In this document: positions 45,868-56,800 of the stretch, in pieces
Position numbering within the stretch: the stretch's first letter is position 1
Layout of the letters: each line of letters begins with the position of its first letter
Assembly: GCF_042219825.1 (NCBI RefSeq)
Contig: NZ_JBHJHQ010000008.1
Coordinates: forward strand, 124,001 to 188,000
Origin: JBHJHP01 sp042219825
GTDB taxonomy: Bacteria > Bacteroidota > Bacteroidia > Bacteroidales > UBA5342
DNA: 64,000 bases
Direction of reading: 5' to 3'
Translations under genes and position numbers: made by a program
The notes under the pieces: generated by a model
Seen by the model: only the letters and a program-made list of their open reading frames with translations
The model's database searches: none
What the model was told of the DNA's origin: nothing

Positions 45868-46548
45868 ATGAAAAATTTTCTAAGTATCATTATTTTGCTG
45901 ACATTTTCATTCCATGTCAGTAGTCAGTCAACTGCATTTTCAGATCAGTCTACAGGCGCATTGTCTGTTTATCAATCAACCTTGCTACAAAGTGTAAATG
46001 ACGGATACCCTATTTCTAATTTTTCCATTTCTTTTAATCCACTGGGATTCATTCAATTTGGGCCACTGATTAACGCTGAATTTGGAATAACAGATAATCT
46101 GGTTTTTAATACACATATTAGATTATCTTCTCTGGGTGTACTTACCTATGTAATAAAAGCCCATGACGATGGATTAGATGAATTGAGTGGTTTTGGTTAT
46201 GGTGCAGGTTTGATTTACTTTATAGGGGAAAACAGAAGTAAACCGTATGCCGGCATAATGCTGGATTACAATAAACTTGATTGTCTTTATGCGCGGAATG
46301 AAAGTTGGGAATGGTCAGAAACAACAAAATCAATTGTTTTTCTCTTTAACATCGGTTACCGGTTCAGATTTGAACAGGGATTTTTTATAAATACAGGTGC
46401 ATTTTTCGGTGCAGCAAGTAATAAAAATGAATGGGACTATACAGATACTTCTCCCGGAAGCTGGGGAAGTTCAGATTATTCCAGCAGGAGTAGTAAGAGT
46501 ATTAACCCTTTTGGCATGCTTGAACTGACTTTCGGAATTGAATTTTAG
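45868..46548 (+). CDS. Putative outer-membrane beta-barrel protein
   Basis: A 226-residue exported protein with signal peptide about 1-19 (cleaved near SSQS). The mature chain is a series of amphipathic strands (FNPLGFIQFGPLINAEFGIT, LVFNTHIRLSSLGVLTYVI, YGAGLIYFIGENRSKPYAGI, GYRFRFEQGFFINTGAFFG) ending in an aromatic (LTFGIEF), as expected for a small outer-membrane barrel. No specific family is recognised. It is the third gene of the operon behind operator C (62-bp gap), and could be the anchor or partner for the two secreted proteins before it; that is inference from position. Confidence 0.75.
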   Translation: MKNFLSIIILLTFSFHVSSQSTAFSDQSTGALSVYQSTLLQSVNDGYPISNFSISFNPLGFIQFGPLINAEFGITDNLVFNTHIRLSSLGVLTYVIKAHDDGLDELSGFGYGAGLIYFIGENRSKPYAGIMLDYNKLDCLYARNESWEWSETTKSIVFLFNIGYRFRFEQGFFINTGAFFGAASNKNEWDYTDTSPGSWGSSDYSSRSSKSINPFGMLELTFGIEF

Positions 46549-46684
46549 GTTTGAATAAGAAATAAATGTCAGAGGTCATTGTATCGAAAAAATACTCCTT
46601 TTTTAATTCCTTACATTTTCTGGAGTTTGGTTTTCATTAACGAACCGGAAGTAACAAATGGGAAAAAATGTCTTTAAATGAATT
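46549..46684. other. Short gap before the decayed sorting domain
   Basis: No intact gene. Part of it may be further remains of the lost cargo gene, too degraded for me to align. Confidence 0.4.
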
Positions 46685-46846
46685 AGTATCGATTTAATCT
46701 GACGGTTAGATGGTCGAACCGTTTTGGAAACCGTAATACATGAACCGGAAAAAGAGATTGATGTATCGGATCTGAAAGCGGGTTTATATCTGATACGAAT
46801 TCGTTCAGAAGATATGGTTGTTACAGAGAAATTAATCAAGCTTTGA
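46685..46846 (+). pseudogene. Remnant of a T9SS type A C-terminal sorting domain
   Basis: In the frame that ends with TGA at 46844-46846 the DNA encodes SISIDLI-like sequence, a stop (46700-46702), RLDGRTVLETVIHEPE, KEIDVSDLKAGLYLIRI, RSEDMVVTEKLIKL and the final stop. The last 34 residues match the ends of the intact cargo proteins closely (KEIDVSNLKAGMYLIRI, TEKLIKL). A second stop (TGA at 46679-46681) precedes it. It lacks any start or signal peptide, so it is the relic of a cargo gene whose body has gone. Confidence 0.85.
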
Positions 46847-46868
46847 TGATTATGATTAGTTGGAATGG

Positions 46869-46899
46869 AAAGGCACTGGCTATGGTCAGTGCTTTTCTC
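46869..46899 (+). terminator. Terminator hairpin behind the second sorting-domain remnant
   Basis: Core stem 46873-46880 with 46885-46892 (one G-U), extended by G-U and three A-T pairs to 46869-46896, loop TATG, then TTTTCTC. Equivalent to the hairpins at 24951 and 38713. Confidence 0.75.
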
Positions 46900-46911
46900 T
46901 TGCATTTTCAA

Positions 46912-48042
46912 TCAGTTAAAATAATATTTTTTAAGCCAGTTTCTGTATAATGGATCCAAAAATTCAATTTTTCTTCCAACAATATCAATTATTTCTTTGT
47001 CGTTTAGAATTTTCTTTATTTTGACTACATTAGCTGATGTGCCCAGATTATATTTCTTTAATACTTTTTGCGAAGAGACCTGATCTTCATTATTAACCAA
47101 AGCGTTTAAAAAATTAACCTGTTTTACACTTAATTCATCTGTTAGCTGCTGAAAAAGCATGCTAAGTTGGAGAATCAAATCTTCAAATGCATCCTTTATA
47201 ATTTCAGATCCACAATGTTTAGCAGTTCTTAACCAGGCCTGCTGTGCTAACTGTTGGACATAATAAGAATGATTCTCACAATATCGGGCTATTTCAGCTG
47301 CATTTTCGGTATTTATGCTTTTCCCTGTATCTTTAAACCTTTTAGTGATAAATTCCACCCATTCTTTTTCTTTGATCTTCTCCATAAATATTAAATCTCC
47401 AAATTTATAAAAGGGCATAGAAGGAGAACTAAACACTTCCATCAACATGTGTCGTTTGCTACCATATAAACAATATGATACGTTGTGATGCAATTGCCAG
47501 TGAGCCCTGAGCTTTTTCTGGAAACTAAGGGGATCATCGAATGCCGCTATATTTTGAAACTCATCCACACAGATAACTATTGATTTCTTAATTTTTTTCG
47601 CAACATTTTCAGCCAGGTCCAAAATATCATCCGGTTCTTTCTTTACTTCATCCCAGTTTAATGACAATTTCAAATCTGCACCCGGGTCCGGGCTAAAACT
47701 TAAATTTGGAATAAATCTTCCCAGAAAATGTCCTGCATTTTCCAGAATTGTATCAAGCTTTGTGGCTGACACCTGTAAAACTTTTGTTGCCAGCAGCTTA
47801 TAGAACTCCTCTTCAGTACGGATATTAAACAAATCTATCATGCAAACAACGATATCGTCTGACTGCTTCTGTACCTGTCCGGCAGCTTTATATACCAAGG
47901 ATGACTTTCCCCATCTTCTTGGAGAAATCAGAATTGTGTTAATTGAAGATTTAAAATTAGAAATCAATCTTTTAGATTCAACTACCCTGTTAGTATAATC
48001 GTCTTCATCGACTAATTTTCCAAATGTAAAAGGGACCCTCAT
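46912..48042 (-). CDS. AAA-type ATPase (archaeal-ATPase-like, with C-terminal winged helix)
   Basis: A 376-residue cytoplasmic ATPase of the archaeal ATPase (PF01637-like) group. The N-terminal MRVPFTFGKLVDEDDYTNRV is the usual lead-in; Walker A is SPRRWGKSSLVYKA (about 41-54), Walker B is SIVICVDEFQN (about 160-170), with a sensor-like LYGSKRHMLMEV further on. A C-terminal winged-helix segment (SVKQVNFLNALVNNEDQVSS, LKKYNLGTSANVVKIKKIL) is typical of the group. Role unknown; related genes often lie in accessory regions. The longer frame to 48060 would begin inside the -7 box, so I start at 48042, which leaves a very short leader. Convergent with the island. Confidence 0.85.
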   Translation of the reverse strand: MRVPFTFGKLVDEDDYTNRVVESKRLISNFKSSINTILISPRRWGKSSLVYKAAGQVQKQSDDIVVCMIDLFNIRTEEEFYKLLATKVLQVSATKLDTILENAGHFLGRFIPNLSFSPDPGADLKLSLNWDEVKKEPDDILDLAENVAKKIKKSIVICVDEFQNIAAFDDPLSFQKKLRAHWQLHHNVSYCLYGSKRHMLMEVFSSPSMPFYKFGDLIFMEKIKEKEWVEFITKRFKDTGKSINTENAAEIARYCENHSYYVQQLAQQAWLRTAKHCGSEIIKDAFEDLILQLSMLFQQLTDELSVKQVNFLNALVNNEDQVSSQKVLKKYNLGTSANVVKIKKILNDKEIIDIVGRKIEFLDPLYRNWLKKYYFN

Positions 48043-48057
48043 TTGTGTAATTTTTAA

Positions 48058-48089
48058 CAAATATAGAAAAATGATAGCATCTTACCAAA
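48058..48089 (-). promoter_or_regulatory. Consensus promoter of the ATPase gene
   Basis: TTTG (48089-48086), a 20-base spacer, and TATATTTG (48065-48058) on the minus strand match the Bacteroidota consensus TTTG-N19/20-TAnnTTTG completely. Transcription would start about 10 bases before the ATG at 48042. Confidence 0.75.
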
Positions 48090-48128
48090 CAGTAAGTTAC
48101 CAAAAAGTAAGTTTCTTAAAAGTAAGTT
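48084..48128 (-). repeat. Three 15-bp direct repeats overlapping the ATPase promoter
   Basis: AGTAAGTT on the plus strand recurs at 48091, 48106 and 48121, exactly 15 bp apart, each preceded by an A-rich ACCAAAA-like string. The innermost copy abuts the -33 TTTG. The regular spacing and position make it a likely protein-binding array, perhaps for self-regulation. Confidence 0.7.
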
Positions 48129-48200
48129 GATTAATGGGATCTAATTCTAAGACAGGATATCCGGCAATTCCTTCTTGTTTCTGATATGAGAATTTACATC

Positions 48201-49973
48201 TTACGGTATATACAGTATCCTTTGTTTATCGTTTATCTGATCTGTCAGCCCATTAACTTTCAACAATTTATCGAGCGACACATTGTAATCTTTAGCGGTT
48301 TCTTTCAGATCATTCCCTTTCCACACCATCGTGATGTCTTTAACCGGCAGGAAGATAATATCATCCGGAACCTCAAGAAAGGGTTTAATCATTAACTCGG
48401 CATACGTCATTGTTGAAGTGGATATACTAAACCTCTGTGCTACAATGTCGCGATCTTCAGTAGGCTGTAGCTTATACGCTGCCAGAAATTCAGGAACCTT
48501 GCGGTTTTTATACAAATAAACCACACCTACATTATTTTTTCCTTTCACACCCAGATCAGATTTTACCGACTGGATATAATCACCGGCAGCGATAACATGT
48601 ACGTTCTCTTCCGGGATGCCATTGTATTCGGTAAGTTGCATCTTAAATGTATTTGCCTGAAAATAGGAACGCATCATATTCAGGTCTGACCCTCCGGGTG
48701 CAGAGGCAAATCCAATAACCATGGAACTGGAACCTTCAATATCTTTCATCAGCTGGGCAATCTTTTTAACACCAATGGCCATTACTTCGTCCGGATTGTA
48801 CTGATCGGATTTGAATTCAGGATCATCCAACTCAACCGGTATAAGAAAAGAAAGATCCACAATATTTTCCCTGCTCATTACCTTATTAATGGTTCTAACA
48901 ATAAGTTTATTCAGTTTAAGCGAATCATTAAAAATATCTTCCGGTTTTTCAACAATCAGACGTTCGCCATAATTCACAAAGAACATTTCCTTAGCCCTTC
49001 TCCCCAATTCCCTGTAAATTTTTATTAGATCACTGGAGGGAGGTTCCAGGAGTGAATCCGGAATTTCGCTTACAAGCACCGGCTCTTCGCCGAGATTAAA
49101 ATGGACATTTTTATAGGTTATACCCTCTTTATTTTCAACAGCCATTAACGAAACCGAATCATTTCGGAATACGATAGCCAGTTCATTATCCCTGGTTTGT
49201 AGCTGTTCAGGGAAAAATAATTTCGGGGCCTCATCTGTCTTGAAATTATAATAAAACAAGTCAAAATTCCCCTGCTCAATCCGGTCTGATGAGAAAAACA
49301 AAATTGAATCGTTGTATACATACGGATACCTGTCATCTGCCGGACTGTTATATTTAAATGGATTAGCATGACCGGTTTTGGCATCCCACAAAAACAGATC
49401 AAACCCGTTTCCAACACCTTCAAAAATCATTCTGCTATATGCCTGAATATAAGCCGGTGAGTTTACATATGCACCAAACGAATTTCCTTCCCAGGGACGA
49501 ATAATGCGCAGAGAGTTTCCTCTAAGATCCACATAATACAGCTGACTCTTTTTAAGCGAATAACTTAATTCAGGCATCAGGCCCGATTTTGAATTTCGCC
49601 TTAAAACAAGTCCACCATTTTGCGTTGCGGAATTTACATCACCGTCCAGCAAAATCGTTTTATGGCTCTTTTCATTTAAAAAGCCGGTTACCATTATCAG
49701 GCGACTCTCTTTAAATTTTTCACGAAGCATATCATTTTCACCTGCTTCCATATCCGACTCGTCAAGTTCCGGAAGATACTTTGCAGAATAAAAAAGTGAA
49801 TCCCCATCCAGGGTCATTCCTAAAAAGATATCTGTATGCAGCCACGGACAATCGCTCACTTTCACACCTTTTACCGGACGCAATCCAAACACATCTTTCA
49901 CAAGGATGGTGTCTGATGCGGAAGCATTGATGAAACCGAACAATAGCAATATGTATATCAGATGTCTTTTCAT
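48201..49973 (-). CDS. PD40-type beta-propeller protein with C-terminal LysM, third gene of the adhesin operon
   Basis: A 590-residue exported protein. Signal peptide about 1-19 (MKRHLIYILLLFGFINASA). Residues about 100-290 hold PD40/WD40-like propeller blades (DDRYPYVYNDSILFFSSDRI, GNFDLFYYNFKTDE). Residues about 390-510 have an OmpA-like flavour (NPDEVMAIGVKKIAQLMKD, VIGFASAPGGSDLNMMRSYF), although the peptidoglycan-binding motif is not clear. The end is a LysM-type domain (DLKETAKDYNVSLDKLLKVN, GLTDQINDKQRILYIP), which would grip peptidoglycan. Its ATG overlaps the stop of the PorP/SprF gene (ATGA), so the two are translationally coupled. Probably a periplasmic link between the cell wall and the T9SS outer-membrane partner, comparable in logic to PorE. 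That role is inference. Confidence 0.8.
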   Translation of the reverse strand: MKRHLIYILLLFGFINASASDTILVKDVFGLRPVKGVKVSDCPWLHTDIFLGMTLDGDSLFYSAKYLPELDESDMEAGENDMLREKFKESRLIMVTGFLNEKSHKTILLDGDVNSATQNGGLVLRRNSKSGLMPELSYSLKKSQLYYVDLRGNSLRIIRPWEGNSFGAYVNSPAYIQAYSRMIFEGVGNGFDLFLWDAKTGHANPFKYNSPADDRYPYVYNDSILFFSSDRIEQGNFDLFYYNFKTDEAPKLFFPEQLQTRDNELAIVFRNDSVSLMAVENKEGITYKNVHFNLGEEPVLVSEIPDSLLEPPSSDLIKIYRELGRRAKEMFFVNYGERLIVEKPEDIFNDSLKLNKLIVRTINKVMSRENIVDLSFLIPVELDDPEFKSDQYNPDEVMAIGVKKIAQLMKDIEGSSSMVIGFASAPGGSDLNMMRSYFQANTFKMQLTEYNGIPEENVHVIAAGDYIQSVKSDLGVKGKNNVGVVYLYKNRKVPEFLAAYKLQPTEDRDIVAQRFSISTSTMTYAELMIKPFLEVPDDIIFLPVKDITMVWKGNDLKETAKDYNVSLDKLLKVNGLTDQINDKQRILYIP

Positions 49974-50863
49974 TTCTGTTCTGCGAGGTTATTATTCCTG
50001 TTTCTCTCCGGGATAGTAAAATGCAGTTGTATTTCGTGGCTTGAACCGGCAAAATTTGCCAATTCACCCACACCCATCGCATAACTGTATCCTATCCTTA
50101 TAAAATCCGACAATTTTACATCAACCATAGCAATGGCTGCACTCTTCCATCGGTACGACAAACCAAGCCATGCAATATCCTTGTAAAGGAAAAAAGTTCC
50201 ACCCTCATATATTGACGAATAATCTCCACGTGTTTTATAAAGCCCTGCCAGTTTCAAACGCCATGCATCATCAAGAGTGAACCAATATGATAGATTGGAA
50301 TAAAGTGTCAGTTGGTTGGTAAGTTCAGAACCCGTTTCATTAGGAGCTATCTGATAGTACCCGCTTGCGCCAAAATGCAGACGCTGCACAAACAGGTTCA
50401 CACCGGTTCCCACAATGGTGGAATTATAATTGTAGATATCGCTGATATGATCGACGTAAGCCGTTGTTGCATCTTCAATATTGTAATCTATCAACTGATA
50501 TCCTCCCATTATTCCCAACGTAATATACGATGATGCCCCAATTCTGATATCGGCATCTACCGTAAGTCCACCGGTTCTTAAGTCACGATGTCCAAGTGAT
50601 TCATTGGTTAATAATGCCCCAAATCCCAGATGTTTTGCTTTTAACGGCACATGAAAATTTACAACTGCTGTTGAAGGAGATCCTGGAAATCCGTTCCATT
50701 GGTTGGTATAAATGATGGTACTGCTGATATTTTTCTGAATGGCGTTGTATCCAGGATTAATAAATTCTATTGACTTTATCAGCTGGTTAAACTGCAACTC
50801 ATATTGCCCTTTCGCAAGGGTAAAGGCACAAAAAAATATCAGGGTGATCAGTATCTTTCTCAT
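49970..50863 (-). CDS. T9SS-associated outer-membrane protein, PorP/SprF family
   Basis: A 297-residue outer-membrane barrel of the PorP/SprF family. Signal peptide about 1-19 (ending AKGQ). The mature start YELQFNQLIKSIEFINPGYN matches the family form 'Q.P.ysQy..n...iNPAy.G', and INPGYNAIQKNISSTIIYTNQWNGFPGSP is diagnostic. Barrel strands continue to KLSDFIRIGYSYAMGVGELA and HEIQLHFTI. In Flavobacterium, SprF is needed for secretion or surface attachment of the giant adhesin SprB encoded next to it. Here the gene lies three bases after a giant adhesin gene with a type B sorting domain, the same arrangement, so it is probably the dedicated partner of that adhesin. Confidence 0.92.
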   Translation of the reverse strand: MRKILITLIFFCAFTLAKGQYELQFNQLIKSIEFINPGYNAIQKNISSTIIYTNQWNGFPGSPSTAVVNFHVPLKAKHLGFGALLTNESLGHRDLRTGGLTVDADIRIGASSYITLGIMGGYQLIDYNIEDATTAYVDHISDIYNYNSTIVGTGVNLFVQRLHFGASGYYQIAPNETGSELTNQLTLYSNLSYWFTLDDAWRLKLAGLYKTRGDYSSIYEGGTFFLYKDIAWLGLSYRWKSAAIAMVDVKLSDFIRIGYSYAMGVGELANFAGSSHEIQLHFTIPERNRNNNLAEQK

Positions 50864-50866
50864 GCG

Positions 50867-53800
50867 CTACTTTTTAATAACCTCCACATAATTCCTGTAC
50901 TCTTTCCTCACACCCTCGTCAGTATAACTAACCGTATAATAGTAAGTGCCGGCCGGATAATTTGCAAAATCGAATTCATTCTGATAATTATCAACCTCAT
51001 ATATCATGTCACCCCAGCGGGTAAATATTCTGATCTTATTATCGGGGAAATACTGCAAACCACCAATAATTAACCGACTGTCGTGCATACCATCTACAAC
51101 TATCAGGTCAATCAACTGGGCATCCAGTTTAAAATTCAGGTTCCCGGACGGTACGGATCTGAAACTACTACTGGTAGCAGCAAGCCGGACAAGTATCTCG
51201 CGGTCACCACCAATTTCTATGATCGTATTGTCATCTATCGGTGTCCAGTCGCCAATATCAATCTTATATTCCAGGTTATCCGAAGCCGTAGCTTTCCTGC
51301 TGTTGACATAAATTGCACCTTTATCACTAACAACATGTTGTAATTTAACAAATGGAAGTTCCGGCCTTGAAGGAATGACCACAAACTGGGATTCCGAAGC
51401 AAAATGCGTCTCGCCGTCTGATTCAATCCGGGCCTCAATCGTTACAATTGAATTATCCTGAATGATATCTGTCAGGTTGAACCAGTCTTGGTCAAGCTGA
51501 TATACATCTTCTCCTACAACGACCTGCATCTCAGTTGTCAAACCTGTCAGTAATTCATTCTCATAATCAATAACCGGCCTATCCGGCTTATCCGGACGAA
51601 TAGGTACCTCCAGCATATAACTCGGACTGCTGTAACTGGTATCTGTAGCTTCGTAAGCAAACCATGTATCCTTACCGGGAGACAAAGGAATAACATCATT
51701 ACCAGCCTTGTTTTTCACAGTAAATCCGGCATCCAAAGACCAGATTACGGCATCTGATGCAATTTCCATTGTAGTCTCGTTATAAAAATCAATGGTAAAT
51801 ACAGGAGCTTCCGGACGTGCAGGAGCTATTAACGTATCTACATACGATTTAAACGACGTATCGGTTGCATATTGCAGGAACCATATTTTATCTTCCGGTT
51901 CAACCGGGATAACAACATTTTCACCCTTCAGGGAATCGGACTGATCCGGTTTGGTCCACCAGATCATTACATCCGGAATCATTCGTGATGTAACTTCATT
52001 TTCAAAATCAATTCCCATATTCAGATCCGGACGGGCGGGAATAATCAGTTCAGATATATGAGACGCTAAAGTGGTTTGCGTAGCCATCGTTCTGAAATAC
52101 AGTACTGAATCGGTGTGATCCGGTTCAAGCGCCAGAACTGTAACATCATCTCCGGCAACGGCATCTCCCATATCAGATTGGGTAGCATATTCATCACTGC
52201 TACTCACCGGTTCAGCAAGCTGTTCATTATAAAAATCAATCCGATATTTGGGTCCGGAGGCCGGTGGATCAACATACAGGATCATATCCTGATTAAATTC
52301 TTTACCGATCTGCCGCATCAGGATTCCGAAATCTCCATCGGAAGAATACTCAAATTCAGTGGTTGCATCGTTACAGTTCACCCAAATCGTATCATTACTT
52401 CCTTTCGGCAAAATACTATATTGCATCAACTGTGATGTTCCGGATAAAGTGTTAGTGAGCAAATCAACGTTGACAACTTCGAAGGACAAAATGTCGGTAT
52501 ACGTATATGCCTGGGTTGAACTGGCGGCTTCACCATTAAACCGCTCATTATCATCATCGGCTTTTACACGCAATTTAATAACCCCGGCATCAAGGTTAAT
52601 ATTCCCGACTTCTACCGTAAAATCTTCAGCTACAGACCAGGTTACACCATTATCCAACGAATACTCATATGATCCGGCTTCTCCAATTCCGGTCAGTGGA
52701 TCAAAAGTAAATGTATCAAACACATCATTATATGCAGTGAACGAAGGAGCTTGTGACCTTGGCTTTATCGTAACGGAATTTGGAAGTGATGCAAATGTTG
52801 AACTGGTAGATAGAATTTTAAAAACAGCAACAACTTCATTCTCATTCGAAGCCGGAATATAATCAACCAAACTCAGGCTATCTGCCACGGGTTCAAAGTT
52901 TCCGCTTATATCCCACTGGCAGCCAGTTGGAACATCGTAAATTATTTCTTTGACATAATTGATTCCAACATCCGGAGTAACCGGCCTTGCCGGAAGAATC
53001 AACAAAAGTTTATCCGATGCAAATGACGTATCTGTCGGTACTAATCTGAAATACAACGAATCAATCTTATCCTGTGGATTGAGAGCCAGTCTTGTACCTT
53101 CGCCCGCCTTTGCATTCGTCATATCACTGTTATCAGCCCATTCTATTGAATCGTTAAGAATTTCATTGGTTGCTTCATCCGGGAAGTTTATGGTGAACTG
53201 TGGCGCATCAGGTCTGGCCGGAATATATAGTTGCTGTATCTCTGAAGGAACCCGCAATGAATCGGCCACTACACGCAGATAAATGAATGAATCCTTTTTG
53301 CCCGGAATAATTCTGTAAGCATTATTCTGACCTGCTATTACGTCTTCCATATCTGATTTAGCGGATATCTGAATGGTATCAGCAACGGCTTGATCCAGAT
53401 ATTCCGTATAGAAATCAATGGAAAAATCAGGAGCCGGCCTTGGTGTTTCAACATCAAAAACCTCACTGAAATTCAGCGTCTTATTCTTCTGCCGTATAAA
53501 CACTTTATAACCGCCATCAATTGGATAATCAACAAAAGTGGTATCGTCCAATGCAGTGATCCAGTCCCCGTTTTCACCATCTGTAGAGGTGAGACTGTAT
53601 TCCATTTCAGTACTTGTTCCGGTTAATAATCCTTTTACAATATTGACATAAACCGAATCCAAGCCAATTAATGCAATGGCAGTAAATGCAACATCATTAG
53701 TCGCCGCATCGCTGGCAAAATGTTCACTACCTGCAGTATTATTTCCTTTCAGTCTGAGTTTGAAACTTCCAACAGGAATAATTATATCACCCACAAAAAT

Positions 53801-56800
53801 TGTAGATGAATCGCATTGATTCCATGTACTACCATTATTCACAGAATATTGATATAAACCTGGGGCGGCATAGCCGGATATTGTACTCCAGGTTAAGGAA
53901 TCACCTTCATCATCTATTGTCAGAATAGCAGGTGCCTGAATTCTTGGATTCAAAGTCACAGTTTTGTCAGGGGACGCAAATGAATTATCCGTAGCTTTAT
54001 ACCTGACCTGCAACTCATTTGCCGGTTCAACGGACGAAGGCACAAATGCTGATATATTTTCACCTTCACTTATCGGCTCATAAGAACTGTTCATATACCA
54101 CTCACAGGCTTCCTCAATATTTATCAATGCCTCATTTACATAATCTATGCCCGGATCAGGTGCAGCGGGAGGATATGGAGCTGCCAGTTCAAATATAGCA
54201 GAGGCAAATTTATTGACTGATGCTTTGGTCCTGAAGAACAACGAAGTTCCCGGAGTAACAGCCACTTTTGCGCCTGTACCCTGAACAGCACTGCTCATGT
54301 CAGACATGGTACTGTATACAACAGTATCTGCTATATTTTCTGCTGTTGTTTTATTGGCAAAATCTATTGTGAATGAAGGTATCGGAGTTCTTCTTGCAGG
54401 CACAACCAGCTCATAAACTGCCGATTCAAACTGATCAATATGTGCCCTGCGTTTGAACCACATATTCTGGGATGGCGTAACCGGGATAACCGTTCCGGCA
54501 CCAACATTGTAATTGGTAAACCCTGAATTCAAAGCCCATTCAACATCCGAATCAATGGTTTGATTGGTTGTTTCATTGATAAAATTAATAGTATAAGACA
54601 GAACTTCTCTGGCCGGAATAGTCAATGACTGAACTTTTGATGCTACGACATACTGAGACAATGCCGTCCTGATATATGCCGTTGTTCCGCTCGTTGTGAT
54701 ATTCAGTGCAGGTTCTGTAACACCATCTCCTTTTACAAAACCTGTCAAATTACTGTTCCAGGTCATCTCGTCCCCGGAATCCAATGGATCATTCAATGTT
54801 TCGTTGATATAATCTATACTGTAAGAAGGTGCATCTGCCTGCACGGCCACATTATATATCAACCGTTTATTTCCTGTGAGATCTGTCTGTCGGACGTATA
54901 CTTTAAACCCTCCCAAAATATCATAGCTTATACTTGTATTGCCATTTGAACAGGTTGTCCATGTACCATTTGTTCCATTGGTTGAGTTAAGACTATACTC
55001 CATTTGATTTGTGGTGCCCGTAATTTGTGAAGCAATAAGATCCAGATCAACAGTGCTCAAATCCAAAGGAGGTGTCCCGGTAAACGTAACTGTCGATGCA
55101 TAAGATTCACCTGCAAATCTTGGTTCATCATTATCGGCTGCCAATCTCAACAACAAATCACCTGCAAGAATCTGCAGATCAGAAGGAACTTCCTGCGTGA
55201 TATTAGTTGTTGGCTCCCAGCTTGTATTATTAATATTGTACTCGTAATCTGAGTACTGTATATATCCAAATATAAAGCTGTAAGTAAATGAATTCGGATC
55301 GGTGGCATCATTATAAAACACAATTGTTGGTGCCTGTTTCCGTGCCGGAATAGTTAAGACCTGTGCACCTGATACAAAGGACGAAGCGGTAGCTTTAACC
55401 TTGAACACAATATTTTTAACCGGATTTCCATAACCAGGAATATAAGCTGTCAATGACGCATTGGTGAACACATCTGTAAACGGTCCTGTCACATCCCACT
55501 GACAATAGCCAGGTACATTATAAATGGTTTCATCTATGTAATTGACCTGAACCGAAGGCACATCGGGCCGTGGTGGGACAATAAGATGAAAGATCTGAGA
55601 CGAGTATCTGTCCACGGATGCTTTTTTCCTGAACCAGATATCCTGTCCCGGAGTAAGTGGAAGAACAGCACCGTTTCCCTGGGTAGCACCTATCATATTT
55701 TCATTATCTGCCCAATATACATCTGTTTCCACAACTTCGTTCGTACGTTCATTAAAATAATCAATTGTAAAATTCAGATCCGGACGGGAAGGCACAGCTA
55801 ATGCAGGAGATACTGCTGAAGCAAATGTAGTGCTGGTTGCCTTTGTTCTGAAATAGTAACTGGTTGACGGATCGAGAGTGATCTTTGCATCTGTTCCAGT
55901 GGTTGATCCGGTCATATCGGGTTGGGTTGACCACTCTACCGTTGTCGGAACAGGAGCAGTAGTAGTTTCATTTGTATAATCGATAGAGAATGTCGGGGAA
56001 ACTGGTCTTCCACTCACATCAAGATATACCGTATTTGATTTTAAGGACACGTCAGGAACAGGAGGTTTAATAAACCACATATCCTGACCAGGTGTAATGG
56101 GAACTACCGTACCTGTTCCGGTTGTAGGATTGCTTAAATCGGATGATTTTGACCAGATAGTATTACTGTATACGATCTGATTTGTCTGTTCCTGCACATA
56201 ATCTATCGTTACATTTAATGAAGGCCGCAAAGGCACATATAATTCCGGAGAAGTCTCAGATACAAAATTTGCATTTGTGGATTTTACCCGGAAGAAATAA
56301 TTTGTGTCTGGCGTTAAGGGCAACTCCTGTCCGGTTCCACTCTGGGGACTGGTCATATTAGACTGATTAGACCATTCCACAGTAGTAGGCACAATTGACT
56401 TGGTTTTTTCTGTAACATAATTCGTTTCATACGAAACAGAAGCCGGTCTGTCCGGTACGTTTAATTGAAATATATTCGATTTATAGGCTACACCATCCTG
56501 TGCTTTTTTCCTGAAATAAACATCCACTCCAGGCGAAAGTGCAAGATAAGTGCCTGAACCTGATGTTGCCCCGGACATGTCTGAGTTGTATGACCATGAG
56601 TAAGCATTTGTCACAAGTTCCGAAGTATGCTCATTAGTATAATTAACCGTAAAACTGATATCCTCTCTTGCCGGGACTTCCAATGGTGCCGACACCTCCG
56701 ATTCAAACTTTGTTGGTGTCGCTTTTTCCCTGAAATAATATTTTGTGGCAGGAAGAATTGAAATAACGCTTCCGGTTCCGGTATTGGGATCTGTCATTCC

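Noticed and set aside
25492..46548. A classical polysaccharide utilisation locus
   Set aside because: No SusC, SusD or recognisable carbohydrate-active enzyme is encoded between or beside the two HTCS genes.
46603..46911. 102-codon open frame on the minus strand
   Set aside because: It is antisense to the sorting-domain remnant, whose plus-strand reading clearly matches a known domain.
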